Positions 1 to 11,966 of a stretch of 64,000 nt of DNA are shown piece after piece; positions within the stretch are counted from its first letter, which is position 1; each line of letters starts with the position of its first letter. Source of the DNA: Chondrosia reniformis. Lineage: Eukaryota; Porifera; Demospongiae; Chondrillida; Chondrillidae. A program made the translations under genes and the position numbers. Location of the stretch: positions 3,548,501 through 3,612,500 of the forward strand of contig OX359189.1 of NCBI GenBank assembly GCA_947172415.1. Direction: 5' to 3'. The notes below the pieces were generated by a model, which had not been told where the DNA came from, did no database searches, and saw only the letters and a list, made by a program, of their open reading frames with translations.

Positions 1-1009
1 GATTTGAGGAGTCATTTTAGCAGTTGTAAAAGTGTGTTATACGTATGTGTGATAGATGGTCAACCAGGTCTCACCTTACATCAAGGTTGTTCCTGGACTG
101 CCATCAAAATCACTCCTGAAGCACTTATCTTTTAAAGCTGATAATTGATGATTCCTAACAATCCAGCAATGTTTGTAAGATCTCAACTTCAAAATACATT
201 ATTACATACATTATTACATACACTATATGTATTATTGATGTAGACGATTTGCCAAGTTCACACATATCTCATGAATATAGTAATATGTATTTCCAAGGTA
301 ACTGCATATTAATGAGCCCCACAATTCTGTGGGACAAGAACAAAAATGGAATAAGCAATTGACCAGACCCCAACTCACTGCTTTCATCAAGAGAGTATGG
401 AGGTGAGATAGCAGCCTAGGGTATGCTAGTGGAATCAGCTATTTTTCCATTAGCAAAATACAAAACAGAGTTAACTACCTTTCTTTTTGTACTAGAACCT
501 TAAATTGTTTGAGAAACAAAACTCTTATACATTTCACTAGTCTATACATCTGGTGCTAGTTTAATAGAAACAAGTGTATCATAAAAAAAAATAACATATT
601 TGTTTCACAACAATGGATTCTGATAGTGTACTAAAGCACCTTCCCATAATTTGACTTCATATTTCAAACTTTTAGCAAACAAAATACACTCCCATTAAAC
701 TTCTATATTTGCCTGTTTCATGTGTGTAGGAATTCTATAATTCGGATGAACAAGAATACGGGTGTAGTATTGCAAAAAAAATAAATGGGGGCCTGAAGAC
801 TTCAAATATGAGTTCAGTTAGAGTTAGAACTATAAATCAAGTAAGGATGAGGTCAGTAGACATGTAAATTTACTAGAAGACTGGCAAAGTCTGCATGTCT
901 GTACGTACGGAATTATTATATAGTTTTCTGACTACTGTAAACGTCTACACAGCTTCGGCTATCACTGATCCATTTTAGGATCCTATGTTACCAAGAACTT
1001 ATGTAAAGG
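1..1009. other. Non-coding flank, probably intron of the WARS2-like gene
   Basis: No open frame here resembles a known protein. On the minus strand this stretch lies downstream of WARS2 exon 1, so it should be intron and possibly later exons. One pyrimidine-rich minus-strand acceptor ends just right of position 326. Reading on from it gives Q-L-W-G-S-L-I-C, which could continue the family's H-x-x-L-x-W region in phase, but the match is short and no matching donor is convincing. The core KMSKS exon of a TrpRS was not seen, so it probably lies outside the window. Confidence 0.4.
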
Positions 1010-1327
1010 TCAAATGCTACGAATATGTGCTTCACGTACACAAGATTGCTGAAACAAGATGCTCCTTTTGGGGTCAACACCGCAAGCTAACAGGCTTGCT
1101 GCCATTTTATAAATGTTGGCTCTCAGAATTTTAGGATCCTGTGGTATTGTGATAGAATGAAGGTCCACTATACTGTACAACACAGACTTGTTATCATCTT
1201 GTAACTTAGTCCAATTCTTTAACGCTCCTAAATAGTTTCCTATGTGAGGAATCCCTGTCGGCTGAATACCGGAAAATATTCTTCTGCCCGCTCCTGCTAG
1301 CGACATTTGCCAATTGCGTAATCTCAT
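1010..1327 (-). CDS. WARS2: Mitochondrial tryptophan-tRNA ligase, first exon (partial)
   Basis: N-terminal part of a class I aminoacyl-tRNA synthetase that charges mitochondrial tRNA-Trp with tryptophan. Visible landmarks are FSGIQPTG at residues 18-25, the HIGH-type signature HIGN at 28-31, NYLGALKNW just after it, [10 protein letters not shown] in mid-exon, and ILFQQS followed by a REAH motif near the end. In the family the last motif is followed by an H-x-x-L-x-W segment. The frame closes soon after REAH, so a donor must lie close to there (candidates GTACGT or GTAGCA); the exact exon end is uncertain. The methionine at 1327 is chosen because a short basic leader precedes the conserved block, as expected for mitochondrial import. 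The gene follows the ILVBL gene on the same strand after about 250 bp. The remaining exons were not located. The assignment to the mitochondrial rather than the cytosolic enzyme rests on the bacterial-type sequence. Confidence 0.85.
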   Translation of the reverse strand: MRLRNWQMSLAGAGRRIFSGIQPTGIPHIGNYLGALKNWTKLQDDNKSVLYSIVDLHSITIPQDPKILRANIYKMAASLLACGVDPKRSILFQQSCVREAHIRSI

Positions 1328-1574
1328 TCACGCCGTGCATACGTTCCATTTTAAGGGAGACCAACCCTCGGACCAACCCATTACATTGAAAATACATTCA
1401 TCGAAAAGCTGGGTATAAACAAAAACTGAAAGTGAAGGTTCATTTCACTCACTACAAATCGAAATAAATTCGTGGGTACAAGTAAGAAATGAAGTTACAA
1501 ATAATATTACACACCAAGCAGGCAAGTGCTGAAATTATGCCTGCAACTTAGTCACTTCAAACTAAACTGCTTAT

Positions 1575-3485
1575 TCAAACTGATATGGAACCTTCACGGA
1601 AATCACTTTTTCCTATTAGTGCATTTATTAGCACAGGTGTTCCCTTCTTGGCTAACCCCTTGGCTTCCTTGAACACATTATCAATATCACAATCCTTGGG
1701 TGTAATCTCTGAATCCAGTACAAAGCCTTTCCCTCCATACCCTTCTGCTACCTTTTCATATTGACAGTACGCAAGATCACATGCTACACTGCTCTTAAAG
1801 AGTGGCACCTGCTCCCTTGCAATCTGCGACCAACAAGCATCGTTACCAACTAAAGCTATTACAGGGGTACTGTGGCGGGCAAAGGTGTCAAACTCAGCCA
1901 CTGAATATCCTAGAGAACCATCACCATATATGATCCACACCTCGGCCTCTGGGCGACACAGTTTGGCACCAAGGGCAAAACCTCCTCCCACTCCAAGTGT
2001 ACCAAACGTTCCAGGGTCCAGCCAACTTAGGGGAGCCCTTGGTCTCACTATATACGCAGCACTACCAACAAAATCACCGCCATCAACAACAAGTATGCTA
2101 TTCTCATCAATTACTTGCTCTGCTCTATACAGGACTTTCAACGGATTGAGGTGAGCCTTTGCTTCCTCTTGAGCTTTACACAGATTCAGCGTCTCCTTTT
2201 CTGCATCACGTTCCTTCAGTGACTTGATCCATTCATCACAATTGTACTTATTTTTTAGAGCTGCACTCAAAGCCACCAGAAATTGGGCAGGATCAGACTG
2301 AAGTGCCAATGTAGGCTTCCAAGTCATGTCGCTATTTTTGTACAGGCTATCCCTACTACGGTTTACAGCAATTATCTTTGACCTTTTGTTGAGAACACGT
2401 CCATAACCTAATCGAAAATCACAAACAGCTCCAGCTAGTATGACAAGATCAGCATCCTTTAGTGCTTCCCTTCTCTTTTGTCTTATGTGTAAAGGTCCAT
2501 CTTTACCTAGCAATCCTCTTGCCATTCCACCAAGGAAACATGGTATCCCAATCTTCTCCAAAGCAGCCCTAACCTCTTCAGCCGGGACTGGAGGAAGAGT
2601 TACCTGACTGCCCAGTAATATTACGGGTTTCTTACTTGTCAGGATTAACTCTACTGCCTCTACCACACTAGAATTAGTAGGTGGCTCGTGATCCACTGGT
2701 AATGGAGCAACATTTTGTGAGTTCCAAGCATCACCAAATAGCTCAAACATGTAGCAGTCCGTATAGTGATTTACAACCATTTGCATTAAAGATGTGGGAT
2801 TCTTTGATTGCATAGCTAATTCTTTAGCAACAAGAGGGTACGGATACAGCACATCTATTGGGAACTCCACGAAAACTGGGCCTGGTGTACCAGACTGTGC
2901 AATCTGTATAGCTTTCTTTAAGACAGGGACAATCTCTCGAATTCTTGTCACAGTTGCCACATACTTGCAAATTGGCCTAAATAAGGAAATTTGGTCTATA
3001 TCTTGGAGTGCCCCGCGCCCTTTGAGCAAAGATGCAGCCGCTCCACCTATAACTAGAACCGGTGATTCTGCCATTTGGGCGTTTTTTACCGCTGTAACTG
3101 TGTTGGTTAAGCCTGGTCCAGCCGTTACAGCTGCAACGCCTATGACACCTGACAATCGAGCCACTGCATCAGCCGCAAAAACAGCGGTTGCCTCGTGTCT
3201 TGTATCCACTACCCGAATACCAGCCTCCTCAGATGCTACCAGTATGGGTGAAATGTGACCACCACACAAGGTAAATATAAATTTAACTCCATGAGCGTAA
3301 AGTACTTCGGCTACTAACTCTCCACCGTGTCTGTTTGACTCTTTGTCAACCTTTCGAAATAGTTTATCAACGATGTTTAATCTTCTTTTCAGAAGGACGA
3401 TTATCCAAGCCAAAATATTCAGCAGATACGATAATACTGCCATATTGACCTTTGCCACCGACCACGTGCGACTGCGCATGTGCAC
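1575..3485 (-). CDS. ILVBL: ILVBL-type ThDP enzyme (2-hydroxyacyl-CoA lyase 2-like), intronless
   Basis: Acetolactate synthase-like protein. In mammals ILVBL (HACL2) is a membrane-anchored endoplasmic reticulum enzyme that cleaves 2-hydroxy fatty acyl-CoA in alpha-oxidation. The frame has 636 codons, the usual length for the family. An N-terminal hydrophobic stretch, about residues 16-33, looks like the membrane anchor. The PYR domain starts near [10 protein letters not shown] (53-62) and carries the catalytic Glu98 in [14 protein letters not shown], followed by [20 protein letters not shown]. The central domain follows. The PP domain carries the ThDP/Mg motif GDG at 521-523 with its Asn at 548. 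The methionine at 3443 (residue 15) is the more natural start because the anchor follows at once; the first methionine only adds a short leader. No intron is seen, in contrast to the intron-rich genes to the right. Function is inferred from the family. Confidence 0.93.
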   Translation of the reverse strand: MHMRSRTWSVAKVNMAVLSYLLNILAWIIVLLKRRLNIVDKLFRKVDKESNRHGGELVAEVLYAHGVKFIFTLCGGHISPILVASEEAGIRVVDTRHEATAVFAADAVARLSGVIGVAAVTAGPGLTNTVTAVKNAQMAESPVLVIGGAAASLLKGRGALQDIDQISLFRPICKYVATVTRIREIVPVLKKAIQIAQSGTPGPVFVEFPIDVLYPYPLVAKELAMQSKNPTSLMQMVVNHYTDCYMFELFGDAWNSQNVAPLPVDHEPPTNSSVVEAVELILTSKKPVILLGSQVTLPPVPAEEVRAALEKIGIPCFLGGMARGLLGKDGPLHIRQKRREALKDADLVILAGAVCDFRLGYGRVLNKRSKIIAVNRSRDSLYKNSDMTWKPTLALQSDPAQFLVALSAALKNKYNCDEWIKSLKERDAEKETLNLCKAQEEAKAHLNPLKVLYRAEQVIDENSILVVDGGDFVGSAAYIVRPRAPLSWLDPGTFGTLGVGGGFALGAKLCRPEAEVWIIYGDGSLGYSVAEFDTFARHSTPVIALVGNDACWSQIAREQVPLFKSSVACDLAYCQYEKVAEGYGGKGFVLDSEITPKDCDIDNVFKEAKGLAKKGTPVLINALIGKSDFREGSISV

Positions 3486-4317
3486 TGATCATTGACTAGT
3501 CTCGTCTAGTCCAGACCGCTATCTGGCTTCCATTTTTATTTGACGACCTATTTACTAGCAGTAACAACTGTTAGGTCTAGACAATTATGGATACAGCGTA
3601 ATGGCAAAAAAGATTGTTTTTTTTGCAATTGTAGGTGTTGACTACTATGTAGCTACATATAGACTCATTACATCAACTTATACTTTTAACAAAGTGTACA
3701 GGTATAGCTGTTGAACCATTTTCACTTCTGTATACATTTTCAGTTGGAATTCATTGTCAATGTATCATGGTCTAATCCATGATTATGTGGTTGGAAGATG
3801 AAGTGCACTGTCTCTATGTGTTAACCCATGATGATCCTTCAAACAAGATACTCAACAACTGCAAACACAGGTCACATAATATGCATGACATACATGATAA
3901 AATTACTTTCCAACTGCATGGATCAAATGCATGACAGTTACATTATACCAAACATGCAGGTATGTATATATATATTAGAGTAACTTAGAGTATACATGCA
4001 AGAAGGACCCTCTGTATACAATGTCGTCCATAAAATAATCCTTATATATAGAATAAAGGAAATTCACCGAATCCTACATGCACGCATAAATAAAAATGCC
4101 TATACATACCTACTTTTACATGCTCTAATCATGATACTTTTATGAATAAATACAGCTTTTCACTTCATTAATCTGTGCCATAAAGACAAAATTTTCAGTG
4201 AACTTTTAGTTAATCAGCAAGAAAAGATCACACAGAGGTATTGTAACATTTTTAATTTGGAGTTGCAGCTGTCTATATGTAGCCAGCCTACATGACCATC
4301 TTTTTGAGTGGTAAAGG
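3486..4317. other. Intergenic spacer upstream of ILVBL
   Basis: AT-rich sequence without a supported gene. The 5' side of the ILVBL gene lies at its left end, so its promoter should be within the first few hundred bases. No TATA box or other element stands out. Confidence 0.4.
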
Positions 4318-4460
4318 AAGAAGCTGGTTCCCAACAAGTGAATTTTGGTTCCACCCATTTCTCATTGCACTCCTCAGGAGATGTCAGTGGGTGGATTAAA
4401 ATCAGAGTTAAATGATGTGGATATCAAAACTTTAAGATGGCCATCAGATCTTAAGAGTCC
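4318..4460. repeat. Dispersed repeat, copy 1
   Basis: This stretch resembles 62325-62450: both carry a near-identical core (GTTCCACCC, then CA-CAGGAGA, then T-AAATC) followed by a shared ATCAGATCTTA-type end. Its right part is also repeated at about 19995-20060, at the left edge of duplication unit 3. Its class is unknown; no terminal inverted repeats or coding sequence are visible. Confidence 0.6.
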
Positions 4461-5066
4461 CCAATTTTTCAGTATTCTGGCTAATTAACTTTTCCTGCAT
4501 GACTTAATCAAATGGTGCTCTCAGTTTATCAAAAAACAGATACACATAGGTAGTACCTATACACTGTATATCGTCGCAGCCCACAACATATATATATTGT
4601 TATCAACTTAAATTTATACTTTAGGCCCTCTCCCAATTTCTGTATTCTTTTGGTATTCATTGTTAATCTTCAATCTTGATGCCCTCTTTGATATTTATTG
4701 TTTCCTATATTTGATCATCCTAGTAATTTCTTGTATATGGACAATTATGTCTATTATTTAATCATCTTTTACTCCCCATGCTAGTCTTTCACCCTCACCC
4801 TACCCTTTCTAATCTCCTGTATTTTTCTTTATTTACTGGATGCCTAGAATAGTAGGCTAAAGGTCTCAAAATAAGATACATGATTTGTCTTTCTTATAAC
4901 GTATCTATACTAATTCATGAAAGAAGAATTTTTAGATAATCACATGGAATATGTCGGTAAATATCAAAATACGTACGTATATATATATATATATATAGCT
5001 ATATGATATCTCCATATGCATTATGATGAAAATACTACACTATATATTTGCTTAATAAAGTTGTTA

Positions 5067-7382
5067 TTATACAAAATTATTCAATTTACTGATAAGGTTC
5101 TTCAAGTGTAATACCACTGTTGGCACAAGCAATGTGGTTATCACCGAGAAGAACCAGGAAAAGTTGATACTGGATCTCAGAGGTAGTCTAATGTCCATGA
5201 GGATTAAGCAATGGATACCCAGCAGAAAGGTAGCTCCACACAAAGCTAGTGTAGTGAGGAATAGCCAGAACAGACATCTCCACAAGCCTTCTCTCCAGTG
5301 AACCACCACTCTGTTGTTTGGCATGAACATTTGATCTAGACTGACAAATGCAGCTAAAAATGCAATGGTACCACAGGCAATGAGCAGAATAGCTGCGAAC
5401 AGGAATCCATTCCGGTATGGGTCTGTCAATACGGCTAATATGGTTGTAGGACCATAGAATCCTAGATATCCAAATATGGAACAAACGGAACTCCAAATTA
5501 CAAATGTTACAATAATTCTATTTGATCTTTTCTTGCTGATTAGCTTAAAGGTTATTATTCGGATGAGGTTTACCAAAGCCGTTGGTACAGGTAGGTGTTG
5601 TGGAATATCAGCTCTTCTTACTAGCACAATGCTAGTGACAAGCATCATCACAATAGCTAGAGATAGAGCAGGTCCAATTGTATGGTCTAAATGGCCTAAC
5701 TTATAACAATTCCAATTGTTCATTATAAATGCCACAGAGAGTGTTGTGCCTTTAGTCAAAAGTAACACATTGAATAATGTAGCAAACAGTGCTAATCCCC
5801 AAATGTAACTGAATGATGATGGAGAAAGAGCCAGTTGTAGAAAATAGTTTCTCATCTTAATTTGTTTTGCAACAATGATAATTGCAATTGGCCAGCATAT
5901 AAATACTCCAATTCTAAAAACAATCACAGTAATGAATATTGGTACCGAGAGGCACTCAAAGTTGCAGAAGATGTTTCTTTCCTTATGAATAACACAACTA
6001 TGTCCCATGGAATTGGAATATTCTGCAGTTTCAACCTTTCTCTTTAAAAGTGCTGCTCTAAGCTACAAATAATGAAAATATCCAAGCAATTAGTTACGTA
6101 TGTATGTATATATGAATAGTATGGAATGTGTGACCAAAAACCTTATATAGAATTCATAATAGTTATAATTATTTTGTCAGACTTACATTTATATAAACAA
6201 GTAAATATTAACATTTACAAAAATGATGTTAGAAGTAGGAATGGCAGTGGTCACTAATACATCTATCGAAACAAAACAGTCAGTGATTATATGATAAGGC
6301 TAATCATGCAGAAGTTGCATGTATACTGAAATTTAAGAAACTTAACCATACTCTTCTGTGTTTGGGCGCACTAACCTGAATAGGAATGGTGTGCCCAAAC
6401 ACAGAAGTGTATGGCTAAGTCACTTAAATTTCAGTATACATGCAATGAGTAGCCTTACCATATCTGGTATTACTTATTTGGGATTGGGGTCGACTTTTAT
6501 AAACAATTTGCCATGAAGCCTACCTTATTTCCTCGATTAAACGTGTATTTTTATCATGCTATTTCGAGATGCGTCATTTATTCAAGTCGAGGAAATATGG
6601 TATATCCCTTCATGTATTATAGTATATATATATATTATGCTTACTGTATTTTGGTTACATTTTCAGTTCACTTTAGATCTTGTATATATGTGATTCATTT
6701 TCGCAGATAACATTATAATACCCATTAAGCTAAGTGTAACTTGCATTTTAAATGAATTTTGATTTCATTTTGTATACATACCTTTATGTATTTATACAAT
6801 TTCATTTTGTACATACATACACCTAGGATGTAGTAATTTATTGACCAAACTCACAAGTAAGGTAACTGATAGTAGAAGTGACTTGGATTTTGGTACTTGA
6901 AATGGCACACTCAAGCATACAAAAGGATAGTCAGTTATAATGGGATTGGTCTTAAAGAAGACTCCTGACATTATCTGTGGAACTAACAGTCCTATTTCAT
7001 TGAGTACAGTCCCTGTTACCAGCATGTTAGTTGTAGATGAATACCACATAGTTCCTAAGACATTCTTTTCTCCATTGAGTTCTATGATGATACCTGCATA
7101 TGGTGTCTGGCTGCATATTGGCTGAAAAACAGGAGTTGCATTTGTGAAGAAAACGAGAGTGGCAAACTGAGGCACTGCATGATTAATAGGATAGAAGGTA
7201 TCCATCAATCTCTGATAGTTTTCTTGATCAGAAATGATAGCTGTGACAATATCATCAGTATAATCACATATTTCTTGATATTGACATGTCCAGTTGTAGA
7301 CTTGCTTTTCACAAACTACACACTGTAATACAGCCATCACAAATAGAATATTCACAGTTTTATTGTCTCTACAAGTAACCAT
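5067..7382 (-). CDS. Seven-pass membrane protein with secreted-type ectodomain, copy 1
   Basis: Two exons: 7382-6855 (176 codons) and 6062-5067 (331 codons plus stop). The donor reads CTT|GTGAGT and the acceptor TTTGTAG|CTTAGAG; both are phase 0, giving 507 residues. Exon 1 has a signal peptide (NILFVMAVLQCVVC), two N-glycosylation sequons (NWT, NAT) and five to six cysteines. Exon 2 has seven hydrophobic segments: residues about 19-43, 54-84, 98-124, 152-183, 196-224, 242-272 and 281-305, numbered from its internal methionine. Basic residues cluster in the loop after segments 1 and 3 and at the C-terminus (AKQIKMR, KLISKKRSNR, HLKNLISKL), which predicts an outside N-terminus and inside C-terminus. 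That is the layout of a G-protein-coupled receptor, but no DRY, NPxxY or other class motif is seen. I do not recognise the family. A role as a surface receptor is inference from topology only. Splicing is predicted, not observed. Confidence 0.72.
6190..6455. mobile_element. Palindromic element in the intron of copy 1 (truncated)
   Basis: Left arm plus start of the right arm of the palindromic family best seen at 8246-8628. The arms meet at the TGTTTGGGCGCAC motif and its complement around 6360-6405. The right arm is cut short near 6455. The element lies inside the only intron of the seven-pass gene. Confidence 0.8.
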
Positions 7383-7719
7383 ATTTAAGACTTATAGATC
7401 TATCAGAATTAGTTACAAATTTCTGAATAGAGTATCACTCTACTGGTGCCAACTGTATTATTCGTTTTCTAACTTACAATATATGCATACTAGAGTATAT
7501 AAGCTGAAACATATTTACTTACATGCATGTATTGTATGTAAATAAATTTCTGTTTATGCACATAGTCTATACATGGACATTTACTTTCTAATCACACTTG
7601 ACTTAATTATATTTTCAGATTCACATACAGTGTACTCTATTTAATCCACAGCAACTGGTTCAGATATATACAGTACATAAACCTGAACTTGCTGAAATTT
7701 AATTCAACTTAGCAGAGAG
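7383..7719. other. Upstream region of copy 1
   Basis: AT-rich sequence immediately 5' of exon 1 of the seven-pass gene, shared with units 2 and 3 and therefore likely to hold its promoter and 5' UTR. Repeated TATATAAGC-type and ATGCATACTAGAG motifs occur; in unit 2 the latter is expanded to three tandem copies at about 18960-19090. No defined site can be named. Confidence 0.4.
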
Positions 7720-8628
7720 TACGGTAAGTAGGAATGGCCGGAAAAAAATGGCCGCCCTATCCAATGTATTAGCAATCAACACCTCATAAATCGCCAACGA
7801 AGCGATTTTCGGTTATATTTGGTTATTTGCAGCGATTAATGCACGCTTTACTAAATGCCAAAACATGTTTCGACGCTCTACACGCTCTATAGCGTTCAAA
7901 AAGCGGCTAACTAGGAATAGACCCATTTCCAAAATTCATTTTTTCTTCTTTTATTGAATAGACTAGCGCTAATATGCGAACTTATGCGGGCACGTACTAG
8001 TTATAAATCGTCATACGTATATCGGAACTAGGGAATAGACAGCCCTAAATCTGAATGCGTTCTACAATAAGCATGTTAATTGTGAAGAGCGAAAATTGTG
8101 GTCTTCTCGGACGCCATTTTTTAATTAAGAGATCATGGTTTTCGGCATATTTCTCTGGTCTAAGACGTTATTTTGAGATCTTCGCCAAGAAAACTTTCAA
8201 ATCAATTTAAAACAAGTAATATTAAGAAGAAAAAAGGGGGAAAACAAGTAAATAAAAAACATTTACAAAAATGATGTTAGAAGTAGGAATGGCAGTATTC
8301 ACTAATACATCTGCAAAAAGTATCGAAACAAGACACTGATTATATGATAAGGCTAATCATACAGAAGTTGCATATATACTGAAATTTAAGTAACCTAACC
8401 ATACACTTCTGTGTTTGGGCGCACTAACCTTAAGTAGGAATGGTGCGTCCAAACACAGAAGTGTATGGTTAGGTTACTTAAATTTCAGTATATATGCAAC
8501 TTCTGTATGATTAGCCTTATCATATAATCAGTGTCTTGTTTCGATACGTTTTGCAGATGTATTAGTGAATACTGCCATTCCTACTTCTAACATCATTTTT
8601 GTAAATATTTTTTATTTACTTGTATATA
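7720..8628. mobile_element. Palindromic transposable element, most complete copy
   Basis: Two parts. 7720-8245 is a unique arm that starts with AGTAGGAATGGCCGG and a run of A. 8246-8628 is a near-perfect inverted repeat of about 180 nt per arm, meeting near 8435. The same arm and/or palindrome recur at 6190-6455, 9925-10325, 13397-13715, 15945-17275 (reversed) and 28065-28850. No coding sequence is in this copy. It behaves like a non-autonomous DNA element (foldback/MITE type); the superfamily is not identified. Confidence 0.8.
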
Positions 8629-8951
8629 AATACATTTTAATAGTTTGCATTACAAGATTTACAGCGTATGTGTACTGTTCTAAATGGGTAGTATTGTAAA
8701 TCTTACTGCTTTTAATATACATATGCATGCATTACCACATTATGAAATGTTTTCATGGACATTGTGAACAGAGAACAGAAATATATATATAATATACTTT
8801 AGTGGCATATCATTCCAAATTAATTATGACAAACGAAAATCTCTTTCTCCATGTACTGGAACATTGAAACAGTGGAATATCATTTTTCAGACTACCACCT
8901 AAATATAAACAGCAAGCTATTAGTTCATTTGCCACAATCACTAAATTTTGT

Positions 8952-9660
8952 ACTGTACCGGACCAGTCACCTGTAACTCCTCTTGCCATCTGTAAGATAA
9001 CTGTACCTGATCTGTAACTCCTCTTGCCATCTGTAAGATAACTGTACCTGATCTGTAACTCCTCTTGCCATCTGCAAGATAACTGTACCTGATCTGTAAC
9101 TCCTCTTGCCATCTGTAAGATAACTGTACCTGACCTGTAACTCCACTTGCCATCTGCAAGATAACTGTACCTGACCTGTAACTCCTCTTGCCATCTGCAA
9201 GATAACTGTACCTGACCTGTAACTCCACTTGCCATCTGTAAGATAACTGTACCTGATCTGTAACTCCTCTTGCCATCTGCAAGATAACTGTACCTGATCT
9301 GTAACTCCTCTTGCCATCTGTAAGATAACTGTACCTGACCTGTAACTCCTCTTGCCATCTGTAAGATAACTGTACCTGACCTGTAACTCCACTTACCATC
9401 TGTAAGATAACTGTACCTGACCTGTAACTCCACTTGCCATCTGCAAGATAACTGTACCTGACCTGTAACTCCACTTGCCATCTGTAAGATAACTGTACCT
9501 GACCTGTAACTCCACTTACCATCTGTAAGATAACTGTACCTGACCTGTAACTCCACTTGCCATCTGTAAGATAACTGTACCTGACCTGTAACTCCTCTTG
9601 CCATCTGTAAGATAACTGTACCTGACCTGTAACTCTTCTTGCCATCTGCAAGATACTGTA
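8952..9660. repeat. 41-bp minisatellite, 17 units
   Basis: Seventeen tandem units of 41 bp, each centred on CTTGCCATCTG. Units differ at a few fixed positions: CCTCTTG, CCACTTG or CCACTTA, ATCTG or ACCTG, and TGTAAG or TGCAAG. Since 41 is not a multiple of three and no unit has a stop on the minus strand, all three minus frames stay open across the array. These frames show a 41-residue period and are not taken as genes. The equivalent place in unit 2 (19513-19570) holds one unit. Confidence 0.95.
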
Positions 9661-9924
9661 CATACTGCAATGTGTATAGTGATAGGTTAAACCTAATGTT
9701 ACTACTGTACTTTTCTTCTGATACACAAGTACATAGTACTCCGATCCCAAACACTAAATGCTTGTGATTTCCTTATCAGCAAATAAGGGGTACAACGAAA
9801 GTGTGGCTGAGCACAAACATAGGAATTTAATATCTGATGCTGCTCTTAGAGTTTTGATGGAAATATTATTTAACTCTCTTAGATTTTGCCCCAGTTGTAT
9901 GCCATACTAATGAGTTCTATATAT

Positions 9925-10325
9925 ATCAGAGAGTACGGCAGTACTCTCTAAGTAGGGTATTATCAATTAACACCTCATAAATCAACAACGATGGGATTTT
10001 CGGTTGCATTCGAGTGTTTGCATACTTTTCTAAACTCCAAAACAGGTTTCGATGCTCTACAATCTTCGCAAAGTGGTTAACCTGAATTAGGCCAAATTCT
10101 GAAATTCCTCATTTTTTCTTTTTTCAAATGAGCTAGCGCAAACATGCGAACTTACGCAGGTACATACAAATACTAAATCGTTATGAATGTTTCCGAACTA
10201 GGGAATAGGCTACCCCGGATTTCAACACGCTACATCCGAAGCGTGTTCCTTTTAAAAGTTCCAAATTTAGGGCCTCTTCGAACGCCATTTTTTAATTAAG
10301 TTTCAAATTCTCTGTATATAAAAGG
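9925..10325. mobile_element. Arm of the palindromic element family
   Basis: Starts with GAGAGTACGGCAGTACTCT and runs to the CGCCATTTTTTAATTAAG motif. It matches 7720-8245 and is closest to 28065-28500. The palindromic half does not follow directly; unrelated sequence and then an R2-like LINE are found to the right. Confidence 0.75.
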
Positions 10326-10526
10326 GGGGAACACTTCATTATTTGTATGAGTGATACAAAAGTCATGCTTAGGGCACAGGGGAAAAATATGTTTTTTTAG
10401 AGTGAAAAAAAACATATACCTGGCAAGGCAGTTATATAGGAGTCATAAGGTAAATATAACAGAATATATATAATAAAAAATGTGACTGAACAGTAAATAC
10501 GTACATAATCATGTTCAGTTTGGACA

Positions 10527-11232
10527 CTAGGTTAGTGCTACATGGGCCATGAATATAGTTTTGGAGCTCTGGATTGCTAATTTGGCAAATTTCATCAATG
10601 TATTCCTCCTATCTGTTGTGGTGGAGCTGGGAGCGAATTTCTTCAACCGATGGATGGTGTCAGGGTTGTGGTGACCTAGGCTTCCAATTTCAATTGTTAT
10701 CAGACAGGGTAGTAACCCAGTTTCTAAGGGACCTGTCATCAGAGCTTGGAAATTTTCTTTGGTTTCTTTATTTGTGATGGCGGGCCCCAGCAAGGTTCTC
10801 TGTTGAGTTCCATGGAACTGTTAACTCCACTAGGTGACCTTTGTCTTCATAGAAGAGTGTGAGGTCAGGTCTGGTAGTTGTGAAGAGGAGACTTGGGGGG
10901 ATGGTTGATGGTGGGCTATCGGTTGCTCTGAGACCCTCAAGATCACAGTAGATGCTGGCATCTGGGTTGGAAGCTTTGACAAATTGGTAAAGGAGGTGGA
11001 GAATTTTGTCATGTCTCCAGGTGTACCGCCCCTGAGTAAGAGCTGTGGGGCAGCAATTTAGGACATGTTTGATGTTGCAGTGTGGTACGTGACACAGTGG
11101 GCATTTGGATATGACTTTATAACTCCATCTGCGCAGGTTAGATGGACGGTTGGGAGGCAGTCTATGCTGGCTCTGGCCATAAATGAAAGTTGGCCTGATG
11201 GGAGTCCATTGAGCTAGGATTCTCTTCCACAC
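10527..11232 (-). pseudogene. LINE C-terminal zinc finger and endonuclease-like fragment
   Basis: Two overlapping frames (11232-10768 and 10793-10527). The first carries KCPLC...H...C, then GRYTWRHDKILHLL, then RPDLTLFYEDKGHLVELTVP. The second carries ETGLLPCLITIEIGSLGHHN, which continues the R2-type tail in another frame. This indicates a frameshift near 10780. Confidence 0.7.
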
Positions 11233-11966
11233 TGGATTGGCCTCTTCTTAAGCAATGGTTTGTAGAAGGCTGTTCTAGACCTTCAGAGAGTGGAGGTGTT
11301 GTTCCCAGGTTTCTGAGTGCAGAGTTGTAAGGGCAGTTTTTGCAAGCTTCCTTTGTCTGGCTTGGGAAACCTGTGTTTTGTGGCTGAGTGCTTCTTTGGC
11401 TAGGTTGTAGGCTTCAATACAGTTAGGGGGGAACATAGGAAGGGCAAGTTGATGGATGTCTTAGATGTTCTTGTCTGTAGAAAGTGCTGTTGTAGTGAGG
11501 TAGCTCAGTTGAGCTTCTTCTGAATAGTTTGGTAGGAACTTAATTGATGTTGAGGCTATGTTTATGGAAGAGCACTGCTGGAGTAGAACATCTAGGCAGG
11601 TTTAACCATTGCTTGAGAGACTTGGGTATGGGCCTTAATTTGGAAATGGATATTGGAAAGTGTGCAGGCAGGTAGTGGGTTCACAGCTAGTGAGAACTGG
11701 AGTGAAGGTAGCAGATAATTCTTCAAGTTTTATATTCTCCTCTTAGGTGACAGGTGTTGATCTTTCTTAGTTGTGATGCAATGGACTCTCTCAGTTGGGT
11801 GGCTACCAGATTTCTGTGTCTGGATTCTGAGGTGGAAATAGTTTTGCCAAGGAAGGTGACAGGGGAAGATGCTATGTTCTTAGTTTTCCCTGCAGAAAGC
11901 GTGAACTGTTTAAGAGGGAGTAGTTTGGAACAATCGTGGCAATATGAAATACATTTGGATGGGTTG

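Larger units (their letters stand above)
4500..9870. repeat. Segmental duplication unit 1
   Basis: The whole stretch, from the 3' flank of the seven-pass gene through both exons to the upstream region, recurs at about 14345-19770 and 20720-30075. Shared landmarks are the GTACCTATACAC flank, the gene, the CATACACCTAGGAT motif next to the exon 1 donor, and the GCTGAGCACAAACATAGG block at the far end. Unit 1 differs by its own palindromic element at 7720-8628 and the expanded minisatellite at 8952-9660. Confidence 0.9.

Noticed and set aside
60..140. Possible minus-strand exon ending in GTAAGG
   Set aside because: A short peptide can be read, but it does not align with the TrpRS family in a convincing way.
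2794..3258. 154-codon plus-strand frame
   Set aside because: Antisense shadow of ILVBL.
5067..6008. Seven-pass exon as a complete gene starting at its own ATG
   Set aside because: The frame extends upstream to a good acceptor shared by all three copies. An ectodomain exon with matching phase and signal peptide lies upstream each time.
8952..9660. CRISPR-like array
   Set aside because: Units are contiguous with no unique spacers, and the context is eukaryotic.
8810..9754. Three overlapping minus-strand frames of 141-314 codons with a 41-residue repeat
   Set aside because: They are the product of a 41-bp satellite without stops. All three frames are equally open, there is no family match, and the homologous locus in unit 2 has only one unit.
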